The translations under genes and the position numbers were made by a program. Positions 18,077 to 28,381 of a DNA stretch of 64,000 nucleotides are shown here, one piece after another. The stretch's first letter is position 1. The number at the start of each line of letters is the position of its first letter. This DNA is from Mesorhizobium shangrilense (GTDB lineage Bacteria; Pseudomonadota; Alphaproteobacteria; Rhizobiales; Rhizobiaceae): positions 682,001-746,000 of the forward strand of contig NZ_JAQGPN010000001.1 of assembly GCF_028826155.1 (NCBI RefSeq), given 5' to 3'. Below the pieces are notes generated by a model, which saw only the letters and a list, made by a program, of their open reading frames with translations, did no database searches and was not told the DNA's origin.

Positions 18077-18927
18077 GCGGCTTCTCCCCTACGCCCCACC
18101 AACACCGTGAGGGCGACCAGCCCGAGGGTGACGAGGACGAGAAAGACCGCCATCGCCGCCGCGAACGGCATGTTGGACTGGTAGATCGCCTGGTCGGTGA
18201 TCAGCACCGAGAGCGTCCAGTGCTGCGGGCGGCCGAGCAGTTGCGGCAGAAGGTAGGAGCCGAGAGCGAAGATGAACACCATGACCAGCGTCGCCACGAT
18301 GGTGTTGCGCAACGCCGGCACGACGACGGTGAAGAACGCTTTCAGCGGCGACGCGCCCAGGGTTCGGGCTGCCTCGGTCAGCGTCGGGTCGAGGCGCACG
18401 AGCGCCGGATAGAGCACCAGCACGGTGTACGGAAATGCCTGGTAGACCATCCCGGTCAGCACCGCCCCAAAGCTCGGCGTCAGCGCCTCGGCCTGCTCCA
18501 TGAGCCCCAGCGCGACGAGAACGTTGGTGATGCCCGCCGTGCGCGAGAAGAGCGTCGACCAGGCGAAGCCGATGATGACTTCCGACAGCGACAGGATGGA
18601 CAAGAGCGCCACCAGCCAGACCACCTGCGCGCTGCGCGCCATGCGCGTCAGCAGATAGGTGAAGGGCAGGGCCAGCACCACGCAGCAGATCGACACCATG
18701 ATCGCCAGCATGAGCGAGAAGCCGAGCACGCCGCCGAAGAAGGCGGACAGGAAGCGGCCGTAATTGTCGAAGACGAAATCCGGCGTGTAGAAACCGCCCT
18801 GCTGGCGCTTGAAGAAGCTCACCGCGATCATCGTGCCGAACGGCAGCACGAAGAAGACGATCAGCATGGTTGCCGGAAACAGCAGCGGCGCATGGTCGGC
18901 GAGCGACTTCGGGGGTTCGCGTCTCAT
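18073..18927 (-). CDS. ABC transporter permease, PotB type
   Basis: A 284-residue membrane protein with about six hydrophobic segments. Its EAA loop reads EAARTLGASPLKAFFTVVVP (about 190-209), the contact surface for the ATPase. It overlaps the ATPase gene upstream (18924-18927) and the PotC-type gene downstream, each by ATGA, so all three are translated in a coupled series. It forms the other half of the heterodimeric channel of a spermidine/putrescine-type importer. Confidence 0.88.
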   Translation of the reverse strand: MRREPPKSLADHAPLLFPATMLIVFFVLPFGTMIAVSFFKRQQGGFYTPDFVFDNYGRFLSAFFGGVLGFSLMLAIMVSICCVVLALPFTYLLTRMARSAQVVWLVALLSILSLSEVIIGFAWSTLFSRTAGITNVLVALGLMEQAEALTPSFGAVLTGMVYQAFPYTVLVLYPALVRLDPTLTEAARTLGASPLKAFFTVVVPALRNTIVATLVMVFIFALGSYLLPQLLGRPQHWTLSVLITDQAIYQSNMPFAAAMAVFLVLVTLGLVALTVLVGRRGEAA

Positions 18928-19958
18928 CCCGGCAGCACCACGCAGTCCTTGTCGGTGAGCGCGATGCCGACCTGCTGGCCGACCGCAACATCGGGCCGCT
19001 CGCGCGGCGTGCTGACGGCGACGATCTGGCGGCCGGCGACGTCGACGAAGGTCTCGATGGTGCCGCCGAGATCGCGCACGAAGGTGACCGTGCCGCTGAG
19101 CGCGCCGTCTCGCGGCGCCGTCAGGTGCACGTCCTCGGGGCGGATCGACAGGGTGGCGCGTGAAATGCCGGCCGGCAGCGCCAGGCCGGCGACGGGCTGG
19201 CCGAGCACGCTGACTGCGCCGCCGTTCGCCTCCGCCTCTATCAGGTTGGTCTGGCCGATGAAGTCGGCAACGAAACTGTCCGCCGGCCGGCGGTAGATCT
19301 CGACCGGCGACGCGGCCTGGCGGATTTCGCCGCTGTTCATCACCACGACCGTATCGGCCATGGTCATGGCCTCGCGCTGGTCATGGGTGACGACGATGGT
19401 GGTGATGCCGAGCCTCTGCTGCAGCTGCCGCAGCTCCACCTGCATCGCCTCGCGTAGTTTTGCGTCGAGCGCCGAGAGCGGCTCGTCGAGCAGGAAAAGC
19501 TTTGGCGAGATCGACAGGGCGCGGGCGATGGCGACGCGCTGGCGCTGGCCCCCGGACAGTTTTGACACCGGCCGGTCCGCATATCCCGGCAGGTGCACCA
19601 TCGCCAGGAGTTCGTCGACGCGCTTCTTCTGCTCCTCCTTCGACCGCCGGCGGATGCGAAGCGGATAGGCGATGTTCTCGCCCACCGTGAGGTGCGGGAA
19701 CAGGGCAAGCGACTGGAACACCATGCCGAGATCGCGCTGGTGGGTGGGAACGTTGGTGATGTCCTTGCCGTCGAGTTCGATGGCGCCGGCAGTGGGAAGC
19801 TCGAGGCCGGCGATCATCCGCAGCAGCGTGGTCTTGCCGCAGCCCGATGGCCCCAGCAGGCAGACGAAGGTGCCATGCGGCACGGAGAGGTCGACATCGT
19901 CGACGGCGCGAAAGGTGCCGAATTCCTTGACGACATTCCGAAGCGCAAGTCCCGACAT
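18924..19958 (-). CDS. ABC transporter ATP-binding protein, PotA type
   Basis: A 344-residue ATPase: Walker A GPSGCGKT (about 37-44), Q-loop, signature [15 protein letters not shown] (about 134-148), Walker [13 protein letters not shown] and the switch histidine in [13 protein letters not shown]-terminal TOBE-type beta domain (about 240-344, e.g. [10 protein letters not shown]) is typical of PotA/MalK-class ATPases. It is the third gene of the operon that starts with the ureohydrolase, 69 bases after the binding-protein gene. Confidence 0.92.
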   Translation of the reverse strand: MSGLALRNVVKEFGTFRAVDDVDLSVPHGTFVCLLGPSGCGKTTLLRMIAGLELPTAGAIELDGKDITNVPTHQRDLGMVFQSLALFPHLTVGENIAYPLRIRRRSKEEQKKRVDELLAMVHLPGYADRPVSKLSGGQRQRVAIARALSISPKLFLLDEPLSALDAKLREAMQVELRQLQQRLGITTIVVTHDQREAMTMADTVVVMNSGEIRQAASPVEIYRRPADSFVADFIGQTNLIEAEANGGAVSVLGQPVAGLALPAGISRATLSIRPEDVHLTAPRDGALSGTVTFVRDLGGTIETFVDVAGRQIVAVSTPRERPDVAVGQQVGIALTDKDCVVLPG

Positions 19959-20027
19959 CTGTCCCCTCCGCTGCCCGGCGAGCCAGGCGGCCCGCCCGGG
20001 CGGGCCGCCTTTGGATCGCCGCGCCGA

Positions 20028-21107
20028 TCAGCCGGCGATCATCTCCGTCCACTTCTGGTTCAGCCAGTCCGACTTCGTCTGGTAGAGGTCGTAGCGGGGG
20101 ATGATCGGCTCGATGTCGGACGACACGGCTGCAAATTCCTCGTCGGTCAGGTCCATCGCTTCGCGCTTGACCGTCGGCGCCGTGCCGACCTTGCGCGACA
20201 GCGTCGCCTGGATGGCGGGCTGGCACATGTAATCGATGAAGATGTGCGCCTCCTCGGCCTTCTGCGAGGCGCGCGACAGCGCCCAGCAGCCCGAATCCTG
20301 GATGCCGCCCTCCTTCGGGAAGGTCGAGCGCACCGGCTGGCCGTCGGCCGCCGCCAGACCCGTGACGTCGTGGTAGTACTGGCCCATCGGGATCTCGCCC
20401 GACTTCAGCGCCTGCTCGAACTGCGCCTCGTCGCGGTACCAGAGGCGGACATTGGGCTTGACCTCCGCCAGCTTCTCGAAGGCTTTCAGGATGCCCTCCT
20501 CGGTATCGAGCGCATTGGTGCCGCCGAAATGGGTCTTTGCCGTCACTTCCAGCAGGAACGAGTTGGACACCAGCGCCAGGAGGCCGAGCTTGTCGGCATT
20601 CGCGGGATCCCAAAGCGCCGTCCACGAAGTGGGCGGCTCCTTGTAGACGTTGGTGTTGGTGACCAGCGTGATGTACCAGGACACGGCGCCCACCCCTGCC
20701 ACGCGCCCGTCGGGGTATTTGTTGACGAAGCGGTCGAGCAGGATGCCGGCATTCTTGATCTTGGCCATGTCGATCGGCGTCCACAGCTCGGTCGCCTGGC
20801 CTTTCAGCATCGCCACCTGGGACATCATCGACAGATCTGCCGGAGCCTGGTTCGCGCGTGCGGCCTGCTCGAGCTGGACCAGCCACGCCTCGCCGGTCGG
20901 CTCGGCGATCGATTCGATGGCGATGCCGGTCGCCTTGGTGAACTCGGGGAAAATGTTCTTGTCGAAGGAATCCTTGAAGTAGCCGCCGTAGACGCCGACC
21001 TTCAGCGACTTGTCCTGCGCCCGCAGCACCGCGGGCATGGCCAGCAGGGACATGCCGGCAACGCCCGCGCCAAGCATGGCGCGGCGATTCATCCTCATCG
21101 TGTTCAT
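20028..21107 (-). CDS. extracellular solute-binding protein, PotD/polyamine type
   Basis: A 359-residue periplasmic binding protein with a Tat-like leader ([20 protein letters not shown]) cleaved near VLRAQ. The mature start [20 protein letters not shown] and the pattern [14 protein letters not shown], with [20 protein letters not shown], fit the spermidine/putrescine (family 1/PotD) receptors. Start ATG 21107 follows GGGAG. It lies between the ureohydrolase and the transporter ATPase on the same strand, giving a complete binding-protein/ATPase/two-permease set. Confidence 0.88.
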   Translation of the reverse strand: MNTMRMNRRAMLGAGVAGMSLLAMPAVLRAQDKSLKVGVYGGYFKDSFDKNIFPEFTKATGIAIESIAEPTGEAWLVQLEQAARANQAPADLSMMSQVAMLKGQATELWTPIDMAKIKNAGILLDRFVNKYPDGRVAGVGAVSWYITLVTNTNVYKEPPTSWTALWDPANADKLGLLALVSNSFLLEVTAKTHFGGTNALDTEEGILKAFEKLAEVKPNVRLWYRDEAQFEQALKSGEIPMGQYYHDVTGLAAADGQPVRSTFPKEGGIQDSGCWALSRASQKAEEAHIFIDYMCQPAIQATLSRKVGTAPTVKREAMDLTDEEFAAVSSDIEPIIPRYDLYQTKSDWLNQKWTEMIAG

Positions 21108-21238
21108 CTCGATCTCCCTTTTCGTGCAGCCAAAGCCGCGTTCCCTTTTGTTATGCGATCTGCTCACCGGCCTGCCTCTCATCCATTCTGCGTCAATGCG
21201 CAGAGAAAATCATGAGGAAACAGCGCCATGCGAAGGAC

Positions 21239-22306
21239 CTAACCTGCCCGCCGCCCGCTCCCCAGGCCAGGGCTGAACACCATCAGGCTCAGGATCTCGA
21301 ACAGCATCTGGGCGCCCGCATGCGCGGTGTTGGTGGTCGCATCGTATTGCGGGGCGACCTCCACCACGTCGCCGCCGACGATGTCGACGCCCTTGAAGCC
21401 GCGGACGAGTTCCAGCGCCTCGCGCGTCGTCAGGCCGCCGACCTCCGGGGTTCCGGTGCCCGGCGCAAAGCTGGGGTCCAGGCTGTCGATGTCGAAAGAC
21501 AGATAGGTCGGGCCGTCGCCGACTATTCCCCTGGCCTTCTCGATGATGGCCGGAATGCCCATGCCGGTGATGTCCTCGGCGTGGATGACGGTCATGCCGG
21601 ATTCGTAGGAGAACTCCCAGAGGTACTCGGCCGAGCCGCGGATGCCGATCTGCACCACGCGCGTCGGATCGAGCACGCCGTCCAGCACGGCGTTGCGGAA
21701 TGGCCCGCCGTGGTGGAATTTCGTGTGGTCGAAGGCTCCGCCGGTGTCGCAATGGGCGTCGATGTGGATCATGCCGACCGGGCGCTGGCGGCCGACCGCC
21801 TTCAGGATCGGGTGGGTCATCGAATGGTCGCCGCCGACCGACAGCGGCAGCACCCCGGCCCGGACGATCTGGTCGATACGCTTCCCGATGTCCTCGTGGC
21901 ACATTTCCAGGCGGTAGCGGCTGCGGAAGGCGACGTCGCCGATGTCGGCGACGCGCAGGTCGTGCACCGGCGCGCAGCGGAGAAAATGATTGTAGGGGCC
22001 GATGCGCTCGATGGCGCGGAGCGCGCGGGGCCCGAAGCGCGAGCCGGGCCGGTTGGTCACCCCGAGATCCATCGGCATGCCGACGATCGCGACCTGCAGG
22101 TTGCCGAAATCCGGATCGTCATTGTCGACCGGCATGAACGGCGCGGTCAGGAAGGTCGGCACGCCGGAATAGGGCGCGAGCCGCGTGCCGCTCTCGGAGA
22201 AGATGTTGTCTGCGACCCGGCGGAAATCGGGGTCGAACAGTTGACCGCCATGGCTGTCGCCATACTTGGCTCTCAATTCCGCGAGCTTCTTGTCATCCCA
22301 GGCCAT
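21239..22306 (-). CDS. ureohydrolase family enzyme (agmatinase/guanidinobutyrase-like)
   Basis: A 355-residue manganese ureohydrolase. Metal ligands are visible: His161 in SVGGDHSMT, Asp183, His185 and Asp187 in HIDAHCDTG, and the aspartates of SFDIDSLDPSFAPGTGTPE. The N-terminal extension of about 70 residues is longer than in E. coli SpeB. The family releases urea from agmatine, guanidinobutyrate or related guanidino acids; the exact substrate cannot be read here. It is the first gene of an operon with a polyamine-type transporter and an amidase, which points to catabolic use of an imported guanidino compound. The start ATG 22306 begins the conserved reading (MAWDDKKLAELR). Confidence 0.88.
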   Translation of the reverse strand: MAWDDKKLAELRAKYGDSHGGQLFDPDFRRVADNIFSESGTRLAPYSGVPTFLTAPFMPVDNDDPDFGNLQVAIVGMPMDLGVTNRPGSRFGPRALRAIERIGPYNHFLRCAPVHDLRVADIGDVAFRSRYRLEMCHEDIGKRIDQIVRAGVLPLSVGGDHSMTHPILKAVGRQRPVGMIHIDAHCDTGGAFDHTKFHHGGPFRNAVLDGVLDPTRVVQIGIRGSAEYLWEFSYESGMTVIHAEDITGMGIPAIIEKARGIVGDGPTYLSFDIDSLDPSFAPGTGTPEVGGLTTREALELVRGFKGVDIVGGDVVEVAPQYDATTNTAHAGAQMLFEILSLMVFSPGLGSGRRAG

Positions 22307-22454
22307 TTGCTGTCCTCGACGCTCGATCTTGCGATGGGCGGATGGTGCGACCGGACGGCCGTGGTTGCAAGTAGCGCGTTGGGCGCATAGAAAGCGGCCG
22401 AAGAATATCCCTTGGCGAGCGGGCTGCCCGCACGGCCAACCCGGGCTTGTGCGC

Positions 22455-23195
22455 ATGATTTCAGTTGTTGTACCGGTGCTGAACGAGGCCGACAATGTTC
22501 AGGCCCTGATCCGCGAGATCGTCGCGGCGGCCCAGCATTGCCCGATCCGCGAGATCGTCTATGTCGACGACGGAAGCACGGACGCTACGCTGAAACTGCT
22601 GACGGAAGAGATGCTGACGGTGCCGATGCTGCGCGTCATCCACCACGAGCGCGCGCTCGGCCAGTCCGCTGCGTTCCTGTCCGGGGCCCGCGCGGCCACG
22701 CAGGAGCTTCTGGCCTTCATGGACGGCGACCTCCAGAACGATCCGGCCGACGTGCGCCTGCTGTTCGAACGCTTCGAGGCCGACAAGGCGGCCGAGCCCC
22801 GGATCGCCGTGCTGGGCCAGAGGGCGGTCCGCAACGACAACACGCTGCGCAAGATCTCGTCCAGGCTGGCGAACCGCCTGCGCGCCGCCGTGCTCAACGA
22901 CGGCACGCGCGACACGGGTTGCAGCCTGAAGCTGATCCGCCGTGAGGACTTTCTGGGACTGCCCTATTTCGACCACATCCATCGGTTTCTCCCGGCCATG
23001 CTGCTGCGCAACGGGGTCAAGCTGCGCCACGTGCAGGTTTCGCACCGGGCGCGGGTCCACGGAACGTCGAAATACGGCTTCTGGAACCGGGCTCTCGTCG
23101 GCGCAGCCGACCTGCTCGGCGCCGCATGGCTGGCGCGCCGCAAGCTGCCTCTAGACTACAAGCCAACCGAAATCCTCGAGGCGAAAGCCAAATGA
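22455..23195 (+). CDS. family 2 glycosyltransferase (dolichyl-phosphate-mannose synthase/ArnC-like)
   Basis: A 246-residue GT-A glycosyltransferase without the C-terminal membrane helices of ArnC. It opens ISVVVPVLNEADNV, with nucleotide-binding DDG in IVYVDDGSTDAT and the metal-binding FMDGDLQNDP, followed by the polyprenyl-phosphate type ending YGFWNRALVGAADLL. It probably loads a sugar on undecaprenyl phosphate. It starts at ATG 22455 (or GTG 22449) and overlaps the next gene by ATGA. With the ArnT-like transferase it forms a lipid-linked sugar modification operon. Confidence 0.88.
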   Translation: MISVVVPVLNEADNVQALIREIVAAAQHCPIREIVYVDDGSTDATLKLLTEEMLTVPMLRVIHHERALGQSAAFLSGARAATQELLAFMDGDLQNDPADVRLLFERFEADKAAEPRIAVLGQRAVRNDNTLRKISSRLANRLRAAVLNDGTRDTGCSLKLIRREDFLGLPYFDHIHRFLPAMLLRNGVKLRHVQVSHRARVHGTSKYGFWNRALVGAADLLGAAWLARRKLPLDYKPTEILEAKAK

Positions 23196-23476
23196 CCAAA
23201 GAAATGATCTGGCTCGGCATCGGCTTTCTCGGCCAGGCCATGTTCTCCATGCGCTTCCTCGTGCAGTGGATCGCCTCGGAGCGCATCAAGCGGAGCGTCA
23301 TTCCGCACGCCTTCTGGTATTTCAGCCTATTCGGCGGCCTGACGCTGCTCAGCTACGCCATCTACCGGCTCGATCCGGTGTTCATCATCGGCCAGGCGAC
23401 CGGCCTGTTCATCTACATCCGCAACCTGATGCTGCTGCGCAATCAGACCCATTCCGGAGCTGAGCAGGCATCATGA
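23192..23476 (+). CDS. lipid A biosynthesis N-terminal domain (LABNT) membrane protein
   Basis: A 94-residue protein with three membrane segments and the characteristic FSMRFLVQWIASERIKRSVI stretch followed by PHAFWYFSLFGG, as in the LABNT family found beside ArnC/ArnT-like genes. The role is unproven; it may act as a small flippase or a partner for lipid-linked sugar. Both ends overlap neighbours (23192-23195 and 23473-23476), showing tight coupling with the two glycosyltransferases. Confidence 0.88.
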   Translation: MTKEMIWLGIGFLGQAMFSMRFLVQWIASERIKRSVIPHAFWYFSLFGGLTLLSYAIYRLDPVFIIGQATGLFIYIRNLMLLRNQTHSGAEQAS

Positions 23477-24939
23477 GCCGCCGGGGCGTCGCCAGCATCT
23501 GGTCGTCGCCCTACCTGCTCCTTGCCCTGTTCTTCGCTGCGTCGGCGGCGGTGCGGCCGTTGCTGCCGACGGCGGAAACCCGCTACCTCTCCGTCGCCTG
23601 GGAAATGTTCCTGACACGGGACTTCCTGGTCCCCACGCTCAATTTCGCTCCCTACTACCACAAGCCTCCCCTGCTCTTCTGGCTGTTCGATGCGGCCTGG
23701 GCCGTTTTCGGGGTCCATCGCGTGGTCGCCGTCGGGGTGATGTTCCTCATCGCCTCGGCCTGCGTCTGGCTGACGACCCGTCTCGCGCGGATGATGTTTC
23801 CCGACACCGAAGGAATCGCTGAGCGCGTGCCGTGGCTGATGGTCGGCAGCGTCGTCTTCGCCATCTACGCCAGCCTGATCTATATCGACCTGCTGCAGAC
23901 TGTGTTCGTGCTGACGTTCATGATCGCGCTGCTGGCCTTCGCCAACGGCGGCGCCCGCCGCCACGCGCTGCTTGCCGGTCTTTCCATCGGCCTCGGCATA
24001 CTGGCCAAGGGCCCGGTCATGCTGATCCACGTCATCTGGCCCATCCTGCTCTACCCATGGTGGCGAAATCCGCAGTGCACCCTGCCCGTCCGAGCATTCT
24101 ACCGGGGGTGCGTTCCGCTCGCCCTGGCTGCCTTGGTTCCCGTGCTGGCCTGGCTGGGTCCTGTGATGCTGCTTGCCGACCAGGACTTTCTCTACAACCT
24201 CGTCTGGAAGCAGGCGGCAGAACGCATCTCCGGCGCGATGGAGGGCGCGCACCCGCGCCCGTTCTACTTCTACCTGATCTACCTGCCGCTGCTTTTCGTG
24301 CCGTGGATCTTCTCCCCACATCTCTACCGCCAGAAGGGGTGGGAACTCATATGGTCGCGCGAGCGAGCCGAGGATGCCGACTTCAGGATGCTGCGCCTGC
24401 TTGCGCTGTGGTTTCTCGGCGCGCTCGTGAGCTTCAGCCTGATTTCAGGAAAGCAGCCGCACTATCTCGTGCCGGAACTGCCGCTGGTCGTGATCGCATT
24501 CGGGTACTTCATGTCGACCGTCAGCCTGCGCCCCATCCGCAACGCGGCGATCGCAATGCTCGCCCTCTTCGTGGTGGGCCAGGAGATCGCCGCGGCCGCC
24601 ATCCATGGCCGCTTCGACATGATGCCCCTGGTTCAGTTCGTGAGGTCGCACAGGCAAGCGGAATGGGTGTTCGCGGGTCAGTATCAGGGCCAGATCAATT
24701 TTCTCGCGCGCTTGGACAAGCCGCTGGAGATCATTCCGGTGGAGAAGGCGGAGGAATGGCTTCGCGCTCATCCCAATGGCTATCTGCTCGAAGAAACGAA
24801 GCAGCCGGTCGAGGCTATTCCCGCAGTCCTGTTCAGCCATGCCGGCGAGAAAGGCGCCTATGTGGTGCGCGGCGGCGCGACTGCCGAGCAGACGCACCGG
24901 CACGCTGTCTTGTTCCCGTCACATTGGCGACCTATATGA
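23473..24939 (+). CDS. family 39-like membrane glycosyltransferase (ArnT/PMT type)
   Basis: A 488-residue integral membrane protein with about ten to twelve hydrophobic segments. The first periplasmic loop holds ETRYLSVAWEMFLTRDFLVP and NFAPYYHKPPLLFW, the acidic and His/Lys/Pro signature of ArnT-type transferases that move a sugar from a polyprenyl carrier to lipid A or another acceptor. A soluble C-terminal domain follows (about 380-488). It is the last gene of the three-gene operon; a strong terminator lies 142 bases beyond its stop. Confidence 0.85.
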   Translation: MSRRGVASIWSSPYLLLALFFAASAAVRPLLPTAETRYLSVAWEMFLTRDFLVPTLNFAPYYHKPPLLFWLFDAAWAVFGVHRVVAVGVMFLIASACVWLTTRLARMMFPDTEGIAERVPWLMVGSVVFAIYASLIYIDLLQTVFVLTFMIALLAFANGGARRHALLAGLSIGLGILAKGPVMLIHVIWPILLYPWWRNPQCTLPVRAFYRGCVPLALAALVPVLAWLGPVMLLADQDFLYNLVWKQAAERISGAMEGAHPRPFYFYLIYLPLLFVPWIFSPHLYRQKGWELIWSRERAEDADFRMLRLLALWFLGALVSFSLISGKQPHYLVPELPLVVIAFGYFMSTVSLRPIRNAAIAMLALFVVGQEIAAAAIHGRFDMMPLVQFVRSHRQAEWVFAGQYQGQINFLARLDKPLEIIPVEKAEEWLRAHPNGYLLEETKQPVEAIPAVLFSHAGEKGAYVVRGGATAEQTHRHAVLFPSHWRPI

Positions 24940-25280
24940 GCGTCATCGGTTGCTGCCGGGACGAGACGTCCTTTCAGATTGTTGGTGAGGTTTCGCCGGG
25001 CAGACAGTCGTATTCGACCCGATCGATCGTGCGATAGACCGCGGATGTAACGGCGCGCACTTGATCTTGGGACGCAAGGGAAGCCGGCCATTGAGCCGGC
25101 TTTTTTGTTGCCCAGACACGGCGCGGCGGAGGCGTGGGCGTAGCCGTATCCATCGCAGACTGGACAGCGCCTTCCCTGCCCGCGCGATACTACCTTGCCG
25201 TGTAACGTCACGACTCTTTCGCGCAACGGATTGCAATCTGAACCGTTGGTCTGATCCTTACCGAAGCAGTCGAGGACAAA
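24940..25280. other. 341-base intergenic stretch with a strong terminator in the middle
   Basis: No protein gene is supported here. The section before the terminator at 25081-25106 is about 140 bases, long for a simple 3' end, and could carry a small RNA, but no promoter is clearly visible. The section after the terminator is the promoter region of the BA14K gene. I could identify no operator. Confidence 0.5.
25081..25106 (+). terminator. Rho-independent terminator of the glycosyltransferase operon
   Basis: A perfect 8-base stem AAGCCGGC (25081-25088) with GCCGGCTT (25095-25102), a 6-base loop CATTGA and a run of six T (25101-25106). It is a classical intrinsic terminator on the plus strand, 142 bases after the ArnT-like gene. 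Confidence 0.92.
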
Positions 25281-25757
25281 ATGACCAAATTGAAATCCGC
25301 ACTTTGCGCAATTTTAGCCCTTTCCTTCGCCGGAAGCACGGCCGTTCCGCTTTCGGCGGCGCCGCTGTCCGCCGTCGGAGCCGTCCGGGACGCCGTCAAC
25401 ACTGGTTCCGACGTCACGCAGATTCAGCATCGAGAAAGACGCGATTATCGCGAGCGCCGTCATTACCAAGAGCGGCGGCAGTACCGGGAGCGGCACGGGT
25501 GGCACAATGGGCATCGCGGCTACCGCCACAAGCGCCCCGGCTATCGATACTACAACGGCTACTGGTTTCCTGGCGCAGCCTTCATCGCAGGGGCCATCGT
25601 CGGCGGCGCGCTGAACAACGACCGCCCTGGGGTGGTGCGGGGCGGAAGCGCTCATGTGCGCTGGTGCTATGACCGCTGGCGGTCCTACCGTGCGTCCGAC
25701 AACACGTATCAGCCCTACAACGGCCCCCGGCGGCAGTGCCTCTCGCCGTACAACTGA
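25281..25757 (+). CDS. BA14K family protein
   Basis: A 158-residue exported protein. The signal peptide runs to about residue 27 (PLSAAP). A very Arg/Tyr/His-rich central part follows (RERRHYQERRQYRERHG), then a short hydrophobic glycine stretch (AAFIAGAIVGGALNN) and the BA14K domain HVRWCYDRWRSYRASDNTYQ ending RRQCLSPYN with its paired cysteines. The family is named after a Brucella antigen with lectin-like activity and is found almost only in Hyphomicrobiales. GAGG precedes the ATG by 5 bases. It is flanked by terminators on both sides, so it is monocistronic. Confidence 0.92.
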   Translation: MTKLKSALCAILALSFAGSTAVPLSAAPLSAVGAVRDAVNTGSDVTQIQHRERRDYRERRHYQERRQYRERHGWHNGHRGYRHKRPGYRYYNGYWFPGAAFIAGAIVGGALNNDRPGVVRGGSAHVRWCYDRWRSYRASDNTYQPYNGPRRQCLSPYN

Positions 25758-25785
25758 CGCCACGGCTGCGACGATCGAACTCCAG

Positions 25786-25819
25786 GGGCCCGCGGCAAAC
25801 GCGCTGCGGGCCCTTTTTT
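25786..25819 (+). terminator. Rho-independent terminator of the BA14K gene
   Basis: An 8-base stem GGGCCCGC (25786-25793) with GCGGGCCC (25806-25813) and a 12-base loop, followed by six T (25814-25819), 28 bases past the BA14K stop. A classical intrinsic terminator. Confidence 0.92.
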
Positions 25820-26241
25820 CCTGGAATCGCGACGGGTGCGACAATTGATACGCATCCGCGACCGGGTCTTCTCAGAGCGCGGAAATTGCTCGATAAAACA
25901 TGAGTTAGACAGTTTAGAATAATTCTAAGCTATTGATTTCAAGGCGTTTTCGCGACGTTTCCCGTTGACATCACCCAATGAGCGGCTTTTATGCCTTCTG
26001 CGCGATGCGCCGCCTTTGACGTTGGGGCCTTGAACCCCATCCGCTGGAGGGAACCGATGTCGATCCTTTGCGCCGCGCTCACGCCGGCGGCCAACACTGC
26101 CGCTTCTTCCGGAAGACCAGCGCTTCCGCACGCCGCCCTCTCCTGCGGTGCGGCAATTTCGACAGCGTCTGCCAGCCGACCGAAAAAACGCCACAGACGA
26201 CGTGCTGGCACGGGCGCACCTGCATCCAATGGGAGAAGAGC
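25820..26241. other. 422-base regulatory leader of the iron operon
   Basis: The stretch holds the Irr-type palindrome (25914-25928), and about 37 bases further on a candidate promoter: TTGACA (25965-25970), 16-base spacer, TTTTAT (25987-25992). A small open frame (26057-26263) with its own good ribosome site lies just before the imelysin gene. The long leader leaves room for additional control. Confidence 0.55.
25914..25928. promoter_or_regulatory. Irr box / iron control element (ICE-like palindrome)
   Basis: A perfect palindrome TTAGAAT-A-ATTCTAA in an AT-rich island, preceded by AGT and followed by GC. It matches the pattern I know for the iron control element bound by Irr, the haem/iron-status regulator of rhizobia and Brucella (TTAGAA and TTCTAA half-sites). 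It stands upstream of imelysin, bfd, bfr and COG3488-COG3489-COG3490 genes, all of iron handling, which strongly supports the reading. Direction of control is not visible. Confidence 0.8.

Positions 26242-26263
<22 letters not shown>
26057..26263 (+). CDS. possible small leader ORF upstream of the imelysin gene
   Basis: A 68-codon open frame starting MSILCAALTPAANTAASSG, with GGAGGG placed about 5 bases before its ATG, better than most sites here. It ends in a basic Arg/Ala-rich tail and overlaps the imelysin start by 22 bases in another frame. No family is recognised and the composition is unremarkable for high-GC noise. It could be a leader peptide coupling translation to the iron operon, or chance. 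Confidence 0.25.
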
Positions 26264-27546
<1,283 letters not shown>

Positions 27547-27606
27547 GCGCTTCCGACGCCAGCACAGCCAAGCGGCCCGCCGTCGCCAGCCAATCCCGAG
27601 TACCGA

Positions 27607-27918
27607 ATGCTGATCTGTCACTGCAACATCATAACCGAGAAGGAGATCGAACAGGCGATCATCGACCTTCTGGACATCGACCCCTGGCAGCTTATCGTGC
27701 CGGCCAAGGTGTACCACTCGCTCAAAAAGCGGGGCCGCTGTTGCGGCTGCTTCCCAAATGTGGTCGAAACGATCATCCGGGTAACCGAAAAGTACCACGC
27801 CCGTTCGGAGGTGGACGGCGCGGATGTCGTTTCACACCTAGACCGCGTCCGAGGACTGCGTGTCGAATACGGGAGCAAATTCCATGAAGGGCGAAAAGCA
27901 AGTCATCGAGCGGCTTAA
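27607..27918 (+). CDS. bfd: bacterioferritin-associated ferredoxin
   Basis: A 103-residue (2Fe-2S) protein: ligands Cys4 and Cys6 in LICHCNII, and Cys45 and Cys48 in GRCCGC, the C-x-C...C-x-x-C arrangement of Bfd. It reduces stored ferric iron in bacterioferritin so that it can be released. It is longer than the usual 64-90 residues because its C-terminus (about the last 11 codons) runs over the start of bfr in a different frame, a 35-base overlap. This probably couples production of the two partner proteins. Confidence 0.88.
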   Translation: MLICHCNIITEKEIEQAIIDLLDIDPWQLIVPAKVYHSLKKRGRCCGCFPNVVETIIRVTEKYHARSEVDGADVVSHLDRVRGLRVEYGSKFHEGRKASHRAA

Positions 27919-28369
27919 CGAGGCGCTGTTCCTGGAACTCGGCGCGGTCAACCAGTACTGGGTCCACTACCGCCTGCTCGAGGACTGGGGCTACACGAAG
28001 CTCGCCAAGAAGGAACGCGCGGAATCGATCGAGGAGATGCACCATGCCGACCGGCTGGTGGCCCGCATCATCTTCCTCGAGGGACATCCGAACCTCCAGT
28101 CGGTGGCTCCGCTGCGCATCGGACAGAACGTCAAGGAAGTGCTGGAATCCGATCTTGCCGGCGAATACGACGCCCGCACCTCGTACAAGCGGTCCCGCGA
28201 GATCTGCCAGGAGCTCGGCGACTACGTGACCATGCACCTGTTCGAAGACCTGCTGAAGGACGAGGAAGGCCACATCGACTTCCTCGAGACCCAGCTCGAC
28301 CTGCTCGCCTCCATCGGCGAGGAAAAGTACGGCCTGCTGAACGCGGATTCGGCGAACGAGGCGGAATAG
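27884..28369 (+). CDS. bfr: bacterioferritin
   Basis: A 161-residue haem-containing iron-storage ferritin. All ferroxidase ligands sit at canonical positions: Glu18, Glu51, His54, Glu94, Glu127 and His130; the haem-ligand methionine is Met52 (EEMHHAD). The start ATG 27884 follows GGGAG by 8 bases inside the end of bfd. It forms a 24-mer shell in the cytoplasm that oxidises and stores iron. Placement behind an Irr-type box agrees with iron-dependent control. Confidence 0.96.
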   Translation: MKGEKQVIERLNEALFLELGAVNQYWVHYRLLEDWGYTKLAKKERAESIEEMHHADRLVARIIFLEGHPNLQSVAPLRIGQNVKEVLESDLAGEYDARTSYKRSREICQELGDYVTMHLFEDLLKDEEGHIDFLETQLDLLASIGEEKYGLLNADSANEAE

Positions 28370-28381
28370 GACCATGAGGAC

